Below, one piece after another: positions 8,221 through 16,277 of a stretch of DNA of 64,000 nt. Below the pieces are notes generated by a model. That model did not search any database and had not been told where the DNA came from. It saw nothing but the letters and a program-made list of their open reading frames with translations. Made by a program: the position numbers and the translations under genes. The number at the start of each line of letters is the position of its first letter. The first letter of the stretch is position 1. The stretch is from Paenibacillus oryzae (lineage in GTDB: Bacteria; Bacillota; Bacilli; Paenibacillales; Paenibacillaceae): assembly GCF_001675045.1 (NCBI RefSeq), contig NZ_LYPA01000023.1, forward strand, positions 1-64,000. Direction: 5' to 3'.

Positions 8221-8730
8221 TTATTTAAACAAATTTAAGTACCACCACATAACTTTATGGTATCCAATTAATTTCGAAGGTATTTCGCTCAACGCAGTTA
8301 TACTATAATTATAGAAGTACACGTTTTCTCGCTGGTAAAGCTGGTGAACCCCTTCTGATAATATTTCATCTTTAAACTTGTATAAGGCTACTATATATTT
8401 CGGATTTTCCGAATTACCATTAGTTTTTAAATCTTCTCTTGTTATATAGTCAAAGTTTTGAATGGCTTTTACTGCTTGCATAGTCTGAACATAAATGGGA
8501 GGGCTAGATTCTTGTGGGTAGAGTCCAACGGTCAAAGTTAAAGTGATAAAGAGGGTAATTGCTATAATCAGAACTTTTTTTCCATGCTTTTTAGCAAATA
8601 TTATACACGTAATAATGAGTAGTGTATTAATGAAAACGGTTACTGGTACCGATACGATTCTTCCCAATCCTGTATAAGGAAATAAGTTTATTAGTACAAG
8701 TTGTAACAATATGCTTGGCAACATCAACAC
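8221..8730 (-). CDS. Hypothetical membrane protein
   Basis: 169 residues. Three hydrophobic segments in the first 100 residues (MLMLPSILLQLVLINLF, VFINTLLIITCIIFA, VLIIAITLFITLTLTVGL) and then a soluble domain. No family recognised. The end is fused to an attC-like stub, so the original C-terminus may have been lost or replaced (last residues HKVMWWYLNLFK). Confidence 0.55.
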   Translation of the reverse strand: MLMLPSILLQLVLINLFPYTGLGRIVSVPVTVFINTLLIITCIIFAKKHGKKVLIIAITLFITLTLTVGLYPQESSPPIYVQTMQAVKAIQNFDYITREDLKTNGNSENPKYIVALYKFKDEILSEGVHQLYQRENVYFYNYSITALSEIPSKLIGYHKVMWWYLNLFK

Positions 8731-8807
8731 TATAAATATGGATATGGATTTCCGATTCCCATTCAGCTCATTTTACCTCCTTTTTAAATCGTTTAGTTCG
8801 ACAATTT

Positions 8808-8970
8808 CACATAACATTCTTGTATTCACGAACCCGAGAGGCTCCACAACACGACCCGGCCTTAGATAGCTATTATCTTAGGCCGGGTCGTGTGTTGTCT
8901 GAACCATCTTCCATGATTATACATCTAACAACCAAGGAGCGTAAGCCCCGTAGCGTGAATACTTTGTCCT
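8808..8970 (-). repeat. attC-like site with a long perfect central hairpin
   Basis: 163 bp. One end is CACATAACATTCTTGTATTCACGAACC, read in two parts; the other is AGCGTGAATACTTTGTCC, in which the outer GTTA box has decayed. The centre holds a stem of about 17 bp (8845-8898) capped by a 21-nt segment that recurs in the site at 20359-20506. Adjacent gene end and this decay suggest it can no longer recombine normally. Confidence 0.75.
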
Positions 8971-8973
8971 CAA

Positions 8974-9294
8974 CTACACTATTTCTAATAAAGGTTCTGC
9001 ATTATCTCGACTGCCAAAAGGAACAGGCTGAATACCTCTATCAATAAGCCATCTCGTTGCTTGCTTCAACATTTCATAGTCTACTCGAAATGCTACATGT
9101 CTAAGCGAAGGATGATATGGAGTTTTATATTCAAAGCTTTCCCATAATCCGAGCCAGCTTTTCTTTTCTTCAATCCAGAAAAAAGCTGAATCATCATCTT
9201 TCCAAGCAATAGTCAAACCAAGCTTTTGATAAAAATGAATGGATTCTTCAAGGTTACTGACAGGAAGATGAGCTTCATATAAACCCTGTATCAT
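8974..9294 (-). CDS. VOC (glyoxalase/bleomycin resistance) protein, C-terminally short
   Basis: 106 residues. IQGLYEAHLPVSNLEESIHF, YQKLGLTIAW, FFWIEEKKSWLGLW and HPSLRHVAFRVDYE are the first five strands of a VOC domain; the family usually continues to about 135-145 residues with a final FNDPDGHSLEF strand. Here the protein ends DNAEPLLEIV next to a decayed attC-like site, so the last metal-ligand strand is missing. Possibly inactive. Confidence 0.65.
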   Translation of the reverse strand: MIQGLYEAHLPVSNLEESIHFYQKLGLTIAWKDDDSAFFWIEEKKSWLGLWESFEYKTPYHPSLRHVAFRVDYEMLKQATRWLIDRGIQPVPFGSRDNAEPLLEIV

Positions 9295-9445
9295 CTTTAT
9301 TCCTCCCTCTTGGTGAAGGTATTACCTTCTTCGATTTCGCTACAATAAATTCTTTAACGCGAAATATCTCTTATATTCCGTTATTTCCTTGCTCCTCTAT
9401 AATAATAGGTTTTTTAAATTAATTCCACCTACTTCGATAAACGAC
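9295..9445. other. Intergenic region without gene or attC
   Basis: AT-rich, no recombination box and no reading frame with a ribosome binding site. An attC-like site would be expected between two cassette genes but is absent. Confidence 0.4.
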
Positions 9446-9783
9446 TTACACATTGATTTCGGAAATCTTACTTAAAATTATTTTTATAACTTCTTCTGGT
9501 TCTTTATTATCTGTGTCAATATGTTCGTTAAATTTATTATCTTTAAATGCATTTACACCCGCATTTGTTTGCTTCTGGTACCAAGCATCAAATTTGTCTC
9601 CACGTTTTTCAATTCGTTTTTTAATCGTCTCTTCAGATGCTAAGAGGCAGAAATGTAAAGTATTTTGATCAATACTTCTAAATCCATTTAATATATAATC
9701 ATACTATTAGGTATTAAAGGCTGCAGCTTTTGAGATGTCGAGGTCTTGCCGGATCCAAATGACCCATTAATCATAATAATCAA
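9446..9783 (-). pseudogene. P-loop kinase/AAA-type cassette gene with internal deletion
   Basis: A TTG at 9783 after GGAGTG starts LIIMINGSFGSGKTSTSQKL with an intact Walker A motif (GSFGSGKT) and then meets a stop after LIPNSMIIY. A different frame continues LHFCLLASEETIKKRIEKRG, FDAWYQKQTNAG and FNEHIDTDN, which is the C-terminal part of the same family of small kinases. Roughly 90 central residues are missing. It is clearly a decayed gene. Confidence 0.75.
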
Positions 9784-9797
9784 GTGATCACTCCTAC

Positions 9798-10772
9798 CTA
9801 TTCAACTATACTTATCTCTATTGTTTTATTTTCTGCTTTTATTGATGCTTGACCACCAATCGGAAAAGTAATTAATGGAGATGTATGACCAAAATCTACA
9901 TCTGCAATTACTGGGATTTTATCTAATTCTCTTTTTGATTTTATTATTTTTATAAGTAGTTCCTTATTCATATTCGCAGATTTTTGAAATCTTCCTATAA
10001 CTATTCCCCTAACCTCACCAAACGAAGGTTGATGAATAAGAGATTGTAGATCTCTATCAAAAGTTTGAGGATGTGCTTCATAATCATCTTCTAAAAACAG
10101 TATAGAATTGACTAAACTCGGCATATATTCAGTGCCATGTAATAGATTGAATGTACACTGATTACCACCAACGATAGTACCTTGTGCTTCTCCTTCATTA
10201 ATCACATACGGTCCTTCATTATTGATGAAAGAACGGTTTTCTTGATTCAAAAACCATAAATCATCACTCCATTTTTCGGAGTGGGTAATATTTATCGTTT
10301 CATCCCGCATCATCATTTCCTTAAAATACTCTATTGTATACTCATTGCCATGAAGCATAGCGAAGGTAGAGAAGTGCGGTCCAGAATAGGTGATTAATCC
10401 TGTCTTTGCATATATTGCATTACTCAACGCAGTTATATCAGAATAACCACAAATACGTTTTGGATTAGCTTTAATTATTGAATAGTCAATATGTCTTAGT
10501 AATTGGTTACAGTTATATCCGCCAATTGTAGTTAATATCCCTTTGACATTAGGATCTAAAAAAGCATCATGCAGGTCATCTATTCTTGATCTGATTGATG
10601 AAGAGACAAATTCATCAGATTCTAGAGAGTTTTTAGAAAAAGAGAGCTTAAATCCTAATTCTTCAAGCCTTTTTTCTGCTATATTTCTCTGTTCAATTGC
10701 TATCATTGACAGACTTCTGGAAGGTGATATTATACGTATTTCATCACCTGCTACTAATTTTGGTGCTTTCAT
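9798..10772 (-). CDS. LD-carboxypeptidase / MccF-like serine peptidase (family S66)
   Basis: 324 residues, full length. KLVAGDEIRIISPSRS at the N-terminus and GYSDITAL with the nucleophile serine at about residue 111 identify the family; FLEDDYEAHP supplies the glutamate and DVDFGHTSPL the histidine of the Ser-Glu-His triad. S66 enzymes cleave L,D-peptide bonds in peptidoglycan or, in the MccF branch, the amide of microcin C-type aminoacyl nucleotides, giving immunity. The branch here cannot be settled, but a mobile cassette context would suit a resistance role. Cytoplasmic (no signal). Confidence 0.85.
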   Translation of the reverse strand: MKAPKLVAGDEIRIISPSRSLSMIAIEQRNIAEKRLEELGFKLSFSKNSLESDEFVSSSIRSRIDDLHDAFLDPNVKGILTTIGGYNCNQLLRHIDYSIIKANPKRICGYSDITALSNAIYAKTGLITYSGPHFSTFAMLHGNEYTIEYFKEMMMRDETINITHSEKWSDDLWFLNQENRSFINNEGPYVINEGEAQGTIVGGNQCTFNLLHGTEYMPSLVNSILFLEDDYEAHPQTFDRDLQSLIHQPSFGEVRGIVIGRFQKSANMNKELLIKIIKSKRELDKIPVIADVDFGHTSPLITFPIGGQASIKAENKTIEISIVE

Positions 10773-10818
10773 AATTACTTTACACTCCCAAACATTTTTT
10801 TATTGTTCCATGCTATTT

Positions 10819-10847
10819 CATCTAACGTTCTTTGTTTTCACGAGCCT
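10819..10847 (-). repeat. attC-like stub
   Basis: CATCTAACGTTCTTTGTTTTCACGAGCC, read in two parts, is the outer and inner box of an attC-like site; everything beyond is replaced by the end of a NUDIX gene remnant, whose stop overlaps the stub. Confidence 0.7.
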
Positions 10848-11337
10848 TCACTCATATTCTCATAAAACACTTGTTTTTCTAGTTGATGATCTTCAATTAA
10901 TTCTATATTATTCTTGTTTTCCACATATGCTTTGATTTCTTTCTTGATGTTTGGAAATAGTAATATTGAATCTAACATGTTAATAGGTATCCACTTTACG
11001 GCGGATTGATACGGATCGGGTCTGAGCGGTAACTTTGGAATTGAATTTTCTTTTAATTTGCATTCAAATATAAGATGTAATCCATGCGGATCTTGAATAC
11101 TATATTCTCCTGATTGTTTGTGGGGTGTCATTTCATAAGTTAAAGCAAGTGGTCCTACTATGACTTCAGCAGTTGTCTCTTCTAAAACTTCTCTGGCAAC
11201 TCCTTCTTTAATCGTTTCACCTGGTTCGAGCCCCCGCCAGGAAGGTTATAATGAATTCCATTGTCATCATATTCAACGAGCAGAACACAATCATTCTCAA
11301 TAATCAATCCTGTACATCTAATTCTAACATTTGACAA
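10838..11337 (-). pseudogene. NUDIX hydrolase, single-base frameshift
   Basis: A TTG at 11337 starts MSNVRIRCTGLIIENDCVLL and runs to YNLPGGG. There one base is missing; adding it restores LEPGETIKEGVAREVLEETT, the rest of a Nudix box. The downstream frame continues to MTPHKQSGEYSIQDPHGLHL and on to 10838. As read, the catalytic helix is split, so the product is inactive. A sequencing error at this G-run is possible (GGCGGGGGC). Confidence 0.75.
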
Positions 11338-11396
11338 GAGAGTCCCTGCTTTCATAGTTTAATATTTCTATGTATTTTATAGTCATTACTCCAATT

Positions 11397-11440
11397 TCCG
11401 ATAACATCTTGTGTTCTCGAGCCCGAAGGCTTAAGTGCCT
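11397..11440 (-). repeat. attC-like stub
   Basis: CCGATAACATCTTGTGTTCTCGAGCCCGAAGGC, read in parts, matches the next-gene side of the long attC-like sites; it breaks off immediately before the gene ending at 11442. Confidence 0.7.
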
Positions 11441-11441
11441 A

Positions 11442-11909
11442 TCAAGTGATTGGTACATATACTTGAACGGATTCCCACGATTCATCAACAGCAAATTCAA
11501 GAATATAGCAATGACTGGCACTATTTTGTGAAACATTTCTCTCTTTTAAAAAGTTATGGAGTCCTCCGTATACATCTTTAATTGAATCATCTTTCCCCTT
11601 ATGAATCACCAGGTAACGTTGCTCAGGAATTGTTATTTGTTGTAACTCCTTCGGATAGTTTCCTTGCTCAATTGCCCCTTCAGTCTCAATACAAACAAAA
11701 TACATCAGTTCTTCATTCTCTACTTCCTCAGGACAGGGTTGAAAAACTCCAAACCATGGCTTTCCATTCCATGTTTTTATGTCTTTTGTGTATTCCATTA
11801 ATTCTTTCACTGCATTTCCAACTTTATCACTCATATTGGTGAGGCCTTTGCAGGGTATGCCTAAAACATTCAATTTGTGGAAGTTGACAATTTCAGTTGT
11901 GATGGTCAA
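11442..11909 (-). CDS. GyrI-like / AraC effector-binding domain protein
   Basis: About 155 residues. FHKLNVLGIPCKGLTNMSD, WFGVFQPCPEE, YFVCIETEG, ITIPEQRYLVIHKGK and YILEFAVDESWESVQVYVPI follow the pattern of stand-alone GyrI-like domains, which bind small hydrophobic or cationic ligands and in E. coli SbmC/GyrI protect gyrase from toxins. A TTG at 11909 sits 9 nt after AAGGAG. No attC-like site separates it from the next NUDIX gene. Confidence 0.75.
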   Translation of the reverse strand: MTITTEIVNFHKLNVLGIPCKGLTNMSDKVGNAVKELMEYTKDIKTWNGKPWFGVFQPCPEEVENEELMYFVCIETEGAIEQGNYPKELQQITIPEQRYLVIHKGKDDSIKDVYGGLHNFLKERNVSQNSASHCYILEFAVDESWESVQVYVPIT

Positions 11910-11961
11910 GTAGATCATCTCCTTAAAATTTTTTGTAGTTTTGTGGCATCTTGAATCATTT

Positions 11962-12447
11962 TCAAAATCCTTGATATTTCAAATAATATTTAATTCCTGC
12001 CCGATCCACATCTGAGAAGTCAATTGGGTTATTCAAAAATAGTTCATTCAGCTTTTTAATACTAATCCATTGAATATCTACTGTTTCATCTCCGGCTTCT
12101 AATAATTCTCCACTTGCTTTACATTTGAAATAATATCCTATTGAATCAACTGGTCCTTTTATGGTTTGATAGGCTGCAAACGGCTTGACACACTCCACTT
12201 CAAATTCAGAGTTAATTCCTTTTGTATCTACTCTCGTTTCATTTCCTTCAATTTCAAAAACATCTAATCCTGTTTCTTCTTTCACTTCTCTAATAACCGC
12301 TTGGGTCAAAGATTCAAATAGATTTATTCTCCCACCTGGGAGTTCAAACTTTAATGACGAATCATGTTTTGCTCTTCTTTGAATTACAATCTCAATTTCT
12401 TCATTATTAAATCGTTCAATGATGGCTCTTGCGTTTATAAAGTACAT
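11962..12447 (-). CDS. NUDIX hydrolase
   Basis: 161 residues. The Nudix box runs from GGRINLFESLTQAV to REVKEETGLDV with the REVKEE core intact. The N-terminus (MYFINARAIIERFNNEEIEI) and the late WISIKKLNELFLNNP are typical of MutT-like housekeeping-type hydrolases. Substrate unknown. It is one of four NUDIX genes in the array region, which differ strongly from each other and so are not recent duplicates. Confidence 0.8.
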   Translation of the reverse strand: MYFINARAIIERFNNEEIEIVIQRRAKHDSSLKFELPGGRINLFESLTQAVIREVKEETGLDVFEIEGNETRVDTKGINSEFEVECVKPFAAYQTIKGPVDSIGYYFKCKASGELLEAGDETVDIQWISIKKLNELFLNNPIDFSDVDRAGIKYYLKYQGF

Positions 12448-12529
12448 CCTATCAGTCCCTTAAATTGAATTTAATGATCTTCCAAAAAAGCAATTTACAA
12501 GATTTCGAGATTACTTTTCAAATTGCTCT

Positions 12530-12973
12530 TCACATGTTTATAATAAATCCTGTTTTCTTTCCTTTAACAAATCCTGTTTTTTCATAAAAATTATGTACTT
12601 CTTCTTTCTGAGATCCCGTCATTAACATCAGTTTATAACAATTCAATTCTTGGCCAATTTTTTTGGCCTTTTCTATAGCCATTTGACCAAAACCTTGTCT
12701 CCTGAAATCCTTATGTGTTATTACATTCTCTATTAATCCGTACGGCCTCGCATTCCTAGTAAGATTTTTAATGATTACCAGTACACAAGATGCAACAATT
12801 ACACCCTCGTGCTCAACAACTATTATGTTCATGTTCTTATCATCTAAAATATCATTCCAGTGATCAGATAAGTCTTGACCTCTAATTAATTCTGGATCAT
12901 CCGGTTGCAGGAACTTATAAAGTAATAAGAGATTTTCTAATTCATCTCTATGAATTAATCTAGCTTCAGTCAT
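12530..12973 (-). CDS. GNAT N-acetyltransferase
   Basis: About 147 residues from [16 protein letters not shown], with AGGTGCA just upstream. The acetyl-CoA loop is [20 protein letters not shown] (R/QxxGxG/A type) and the C-terminal [16 protein letters not shown] is characteristic. Complete GNAT fold. Acceptor substrate not predictable. The longer frame to 13045 overlaps an attC remnant and is unlikely to be used. Confidence 0.8.
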   Translation of the reverse strand: MTEARLIHRDELENLLLLYKFLQPDDPELIRGQDLSDHWNDILDDKNMNIIVVEHEGVIVASCVLVIIKNLTRNARPYGLIENVITHKDFRRQGFGQMAIEKAKKIGQELNCYKLMLMTGSQKEEVHNFYEKTGFVKGKKTGFIINM

Positions 12974-13049
12974 TTCATTGCACCTGCTTTCAAATATAGG
13001 TTTTAAACACTGATATGGGCAACTCGCGATATCATTCATCATCAAAATA

Positions 13050-13072
13050 ATGACTTGAATATAGTGTTAACT
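13050..13072 (-). repeat. attC-like remnant (gene-proximal end only)
   Basis: TGACTTGAATATAGTGTTAACT resembles the GCGTGAATATGGTGTTAT end of the intact sites and lies 37 bp after the stop codon of the methyltransferase, at the place expected for the end of its cassette. Confidence 0.5.
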
Positions 13073-13108
13073 GATGCTGCTGTCTTCTGTGAAACTACTT
13101 TCAAATTC

Positions 13109-13735
13109 TCATCTCTTCTTACCAAATATGTATCGTAATTTATATACCCTTGTCGATCTGTTAGAGTACTCTAAGTATTCATTAATTGTCCCAGTCTCTA
13201 TTATTTCCGAATTCTTAAAATGGTCTTCTAAATCTTCTTTATTAAAAAAATGCGCTATCTTTCCCTTCTTGTATTCAAAGGTATTTTCCTCTATTTCTTC
13301 ACCTATACCAAAAGCAGCATCTTCATTGGAAAAGCAAGTAAAATAATAAACCCCATCCCTATCTAGTTGACCCATACATGCTTCAATTATTCTCCTTCTG
13401 TCTAATTGAGTAAATAAATGTAGTAAGTCGTAACAGTATATAGCATTGTATTTCTTATCGTTAGGTAATAAATCAAATAATGACCCTTCAATATAATTAG
13501 TCTTATTATCCATCTTTCGTGCGAGTAATACGGCTTTTGGCGATAACTCAATTGCATCGACTTCAAAAGAATCAGAAAGTAGTTTTGCATTTCTTCCGTA
13601 TCCAGCTCCTGGAACCAGAACTGTTTGTACATGATTCTCCAAAAACAAAACAGTTGCATATTGTGCTGTGCTACTTGGTTTATCTCCCCAGATAAAGCCT
13701 TCATCTTGGTATCTATTATCCCAATATTCTTTCAT
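13109..13735 (-). CDS. Class I SAM-dependent methyltransferase (TehB/TPMT-like)
   Basis: About 208 residues from MKEYWDNRYQDEGFIWGDKP, preceded by GAGGTGAGTCT. Motif I is VLVPGAGYGRNAKLL and motif II VDAIELSPKAV; the IYCYDLLHLF motif follows. WGDKPS at the N-terminus is typical of small tellurite-resistance/thiopurine-type methyltransferases. Substrate unknown; such enzymes often methylate soft anions or thiols. Complete. Confidence 0.75.
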   Translation of the reverse strand: MKEYWDNRYQDEGFIWGDKPSSTAQYATVLFLENHVQTVLVPGAGYGRNAKLLSDSFEVDAIELSPKAVLLARKMDNKTNYIEGSLFDLLPNDKKYNAIYCYDLLHLFTQLDRRRIIEACMGQLDRDGVYYFTCFSNEDAAFGIGEEIEENTFEYKKGKIAHFFNKEDLEDHFKNSEIIETGTINEYLEYSNRSTRVYKLRYIFGKKR

Positions 13736-13828
13736 AGACTCACCTCTGTTTTGGATTGGCCCCGATATCAATGGGACAGGACATCGTTCCTATTAAAAAA
13801 CATCTTTAATGTCAATTTCCATTTTTAA

Positions 13829-14005
13829 CTACTTGTCTTTATTATTGCTTCTATTATTTTTTATTTCATATAAAATTTCTTTAATATCCTCAAGTGTTTT
13901 TAATGTCTGATTGTGATTTCTTGATAGTTTGGAGTTGTCAATTCCAACCTTTATGCAGAGAGCTAGCAAGAGAAATCCTAATATTATCATTATTAAATGT
14001 TCCAT
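13829..14005 (-). CDS. Small single-span membrane protein, 58 residues
   Basis: The ATG at 14005 has GGTGGGG 5-6 nt upstream. The product MEHLIMIILGFLLLALCIKV is one hydrophobic helix, followed by a charged, probably helical tail (LKTLEDIKEILYEIKNN). It fills the only room between the methyltransferase and the next attC-like site. No family recognised; the good ribosome binding site and amphipathic tail argue it is real. Confidence 0.6.
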   Translation of the reverse strand: MEHLIMIILGFLLLALCIKVGIDNSKLSRNHNQTLKTLEDIKEILYEIKNNRSNNKDK

Positions 14006-14072
14006 ATGTTCCCCACCGATACAATTTCATCTCGAATCAATAAATTCCAGTTGATCATAGCAATGTTAATCT

Positions 14073-14137
14073 TAGTTCAACGAACGCGAAAGGCTTAAGT
14101 GGAGCGGATGCGACTATGCGTGTACGTGGTGTTATAG
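14073..14137 (-). repeat. attC-like site, shortest form (65 bp)
   Basis: AGTTCAACGAACGCGAAAGG at one end and GCGTGTACGTGGTGTTATAG at the other; the middle of the long type is absent. The TAA of the kinase gene overlaps the outer GTTATAG box. First site in the continuous run of intact cassettes towards the recombinase. Confidence 0.75.
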
Positions 14138-14665
14138 GACGTCACTTGGCATCTCTGGATTACCCTTATTTATTATTTCATTGTTGTTCTTTAGCATTAT
14201 TAATTTGTCTTCATACGGTTTTAACATTTCTATGATCTCATTCTTTTTCTGCCCTTCAAATCCATGATTCCATTTAATCATTTCCATTAGTCCTTTTAGT
14301 GTTTGTCTGTAATTAGACTTCTCAATCCCTGTTCTTTGTTTAATAAATCTATTAATTATTCTTAAGTCTCTTAGATACTTATTTGGTGTTAAAAATATGA
14401 TCTTGTCCGCTAAAGTGAAACTTTTATCTAGCCACTTGTAATAAACTCCTTCAACTATCCAAGAGTCCTGTAATATAACTTCATTTAATAGTTTTTCACG
14501 AACTTCAGGAGGATTTTTCCCAGCCATTTCGACTGAACCGCTCCACATTACTTTGTCTAGCTCAAAACAAGGAATTTTCAATTGCTTTGATAAATGTTTA
14601 GCTAGATATGTTTTACCACTTCCAGTAGATCCAATAATGTGGATTTTTCTTGGAAACTCGGTCAT
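14132..14665 (-). CDS. P-loop nucleotide kinase-like protein (FlaR/topology-modulation type)
   Basis: 177 residues. The Walker A motif GSTGSGKT is at residues 12-19, followed by IPCFELDKVMWSG, DSWIVEGVYYKWLDKSF and DKIIFLTPNKYLRDLRIINR. This is the adenylate-kinase-like group often labelled DNA topology modulation protein; real function unproven. The gene is intact, unlike the related remnant at 2593-2836. Cassette 22 counting from the recombinase. The cassette ends GTTATGTGAAATCACTTG and GTTATAGGACGTCACTTG match in inverted order. Confidence 0.8.
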   Translation of the reverse strand: MTEFPRKIHIIGSTGSGKTYLAKHLSKQLKIPCFELDKVMWSGSVEMAGKNPPEVREKLLNEVILQDSWIVEGVYYKWLDKSFTLADKIIFLTPNKYLRDLRIINRFIKQRTGIEKSNYRQTLKGLMEMIKWNHGFEGQKKNEIIEMLKPYEDKLIMLKNNNEIINKGNPEMPSDVL

Positions 14666-14703
14666 AGTTGCTCCTTTATTTATAATTGAATTTCAAGTGA
14701 TTT

Positions 14704-14864
14704 CACATAACGTTTTGCATTCCTGACTTTCAAACAGCTTAAGTGACCAAAGGGAACGGGCCGTAAGACTTAGCCGGTTGAATGTGTCGCCTGAGTTTAC
14801 TTATCCGAAAATCCCCTTGGCGACCGAGGAGCATCAGCGACGATGAAAGAATGTTCTGTTATAT
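14704..14864 (-). repeat. attC-like site, 161 bp
   Basis: Outer boxes CACATAAC and GTTATAT; inner arms GCATTC and GAATGT. Internal part shares GCTTAAG and GACCGAGGAGC with the long type, but the loop sequences differ. Belongs to the gene at 14890-15420. Confidence 0.85.
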
Positions 14865-14889
14865 GATAGCCGGAGCTTCAATGCATAAC

Positions 14890-15420
14890 TTACGAATTCT
14901 TCTCTTCTAAATCTGCTTCTGCAATCCAGCTTAAAATTGCTGTATCTGAACCACCAATATCAACGATCCTGTCCTTAAACATCATTACACCTAGCCCATG
15001 CTCCTCATCCCAAGTACAATTAAATTCGTATCCAATATAAGCAATACCGTTCTTAAAAACATTAATTATATGTACATGATATAATTCAATCAATGGCTTT
15101 AAGTCACTAATATCTTTCACTTCCGGAAGATATTCTTCCCCTTCTTCACCATTCTCGTCAGCCCCCTTAATTTCTGGATATCGATCATAAAGGCAGAATA
15201 AAATAGCATTTATTATTTGTTCTTGGTTATCTATTAAATAATTGTAAGCTCTTATTTGTTCTTCATGAATTTCTGGGTCCTCTTCATCCACATTTACACT
15301 CAAGTCAATAACATTATCAACTTTACTATTCATTAATTCATTCCATTTATTTAATGTAATTCCCCCTTCATACCCATACTGTGTTAACTGTAAATTTGGT
15401 ATATTTTCTTCAGTCATCAT
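14890..15420 (-). CDS. DUF6985-type hypothetical protein
   Basis: About 176 residues from MMTEENIPNLQLTQYGYEGG, with GAGGGGG 8 nt upstream. The C-terminal YIGYEFNCTWDEEHGLGVMM and a following IVDIGGSDTA form the conserved end of a family (DUF6985/DUF2004-like) often found near polymorphic toxin or immunity genes. Acidic and soluble. Function unknown. Confidence 0.65.
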   Translation of the reverse strand: MMTEENIPNLQLTQYGYEGGITLNKWNELMNSKVDNVIDLSVNVDEEDPEIHEEQIRAYNYLIDNQEQIINAILFCLYDRYPEIKGADENGEEGEEYLPEVKDISDLKPLIELYHVHIINVFKNGIAYIGYEFNCTWDEEHGLGVMMFKDRIVDIGGSDTAILSWIAEADLEEKNS

Positions 15421-15463
15421 CGTGTACCCCCTCAAAATGCTATAACTGTTTTACCCTGGCTTT

Positions 15464-15652
15464 CATATAACGCGTTATGTTCACGAGCCCGAAAGGCTTA
15501 AGCTGCCCATCAATCCAGCGCAGCGATTAATTCTTGCCGGGTGGCTCTGCCACTTAGCCTTGCAGGGTTGTCCGGCTGAATCCACTTCCTCGCTTCTCAG
15601 CTTCTGCCGGACCGAGGAGCGGATGCGACGTTGCGTGAACATAGTGTTATGC
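15464..15652 (-). repeat. attC-like site, long type (189 bp)
   Basis: Outer boxes CATATAAC and GTTATGC, inner TTCACGAGCC and GCGTGAAC. Contains all long-type internal hairpins: GTGGC/GCCAC, the AATC-GATT stem and the TGTCCGGC / GCCGGACC stem. Belongs to the gene at 15678-16124. Confidence 0.9.
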
Positions 15653-15677
15653 GATGCGTCTGTCTCCATAGATTTAC

Positions 15678-16124
15678 TTACTCTAACGGTTTACTTGCTG
15701 TAAATAATTCGTCCTGGTTATCCAAAAAAAATAATGTTCTGTCTATATCATCTTCAGTCAAAGTTTTTACGATAATTAGATGTTGAAGATAGATTCCCGG
15801 TGGATCTGATTCTCTTTCATTAAAATAAGTCTTCAACTTTTCGGGTGTTGTTATTAGACACCATCGTCTACTCTTGTTAGTAAACGTTAGGGTCACTTCA
15901 ATTAACTCATAATCATTAATATCATCATCAAGCTTCCAATTATTTAGTATTGGGACTTCAGTGTTTCCTTCAATAAAATAGGCTTTGGAAATCCAAACTC
16001 TTCTGCCGTGATCACCTGAAATTCTGAATTTGCCTTCAGAACTCTCGATAACTTCATATGATTTCCCCTTTGTGATTGCATGCCCGTAATTACCTATGCA
16101 CTTACATGTAACTATAGAGTTCAT
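15678..16124 (-). CDS. Hypothetical protein with SH3-like N-terminus
   Basis: 148 residues. CKCIGNYGHAITKGKSYEVI and GRRVWISKAYF resemble the small beta-barrel (SH3-like) segment seen in several phage and Bacillus proteins, in which a KGKxYEV turn precedes a W/Y strand. The second half (VTLTFTNKSRRWCLITTPEK) is not recognised. Single-gene cassette. Function unknown. Confidence 0.55.
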   Translation of the reverse strand: MNSIVTCKCIGNYGHAITKGKSYEVIESSEGKFRISGDHGRRVWISKAYFIEGNTEVPILNNWKLDDDINDYELIEVTLTFTNKSRRWCLITTPEKLKTYFNERESDPPGIYLQHLIIVKTLTEDDIDRTLFFLDNQDELFTASKPLE

Positions 16125-16166
16125 AGAGTCACTTCCGCTCTTAAATGTTGACTTTAACAGAGGTTT

Positions 16167-16263
16167 CGCATAACGTTCTTGTATTCACGACTCGGCGCAT
16201 GTCGAGTGTCCGGCGAATGCTGGACCCAGGACGCATGTCCGCAGCGTGAATATTATGTTAAGC
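16167..16263 (-). repeat. attC-like site, compact type (97 bp)
   Basis: Outer CGCATAAC and GTTAAGC, inner TTGTATTCACGA and GCGTGAATATTA. The centre is two small stems (CGACTCGGCGCATGTCGAG and a CCGGCG...GGAC stretch). Nearly identical in layout to 21032-21128. Belongs to the HEPN gene cassette. Confidence 0.9.
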
Positions 16264-16277
16264 GAAGTTGATTTGTT

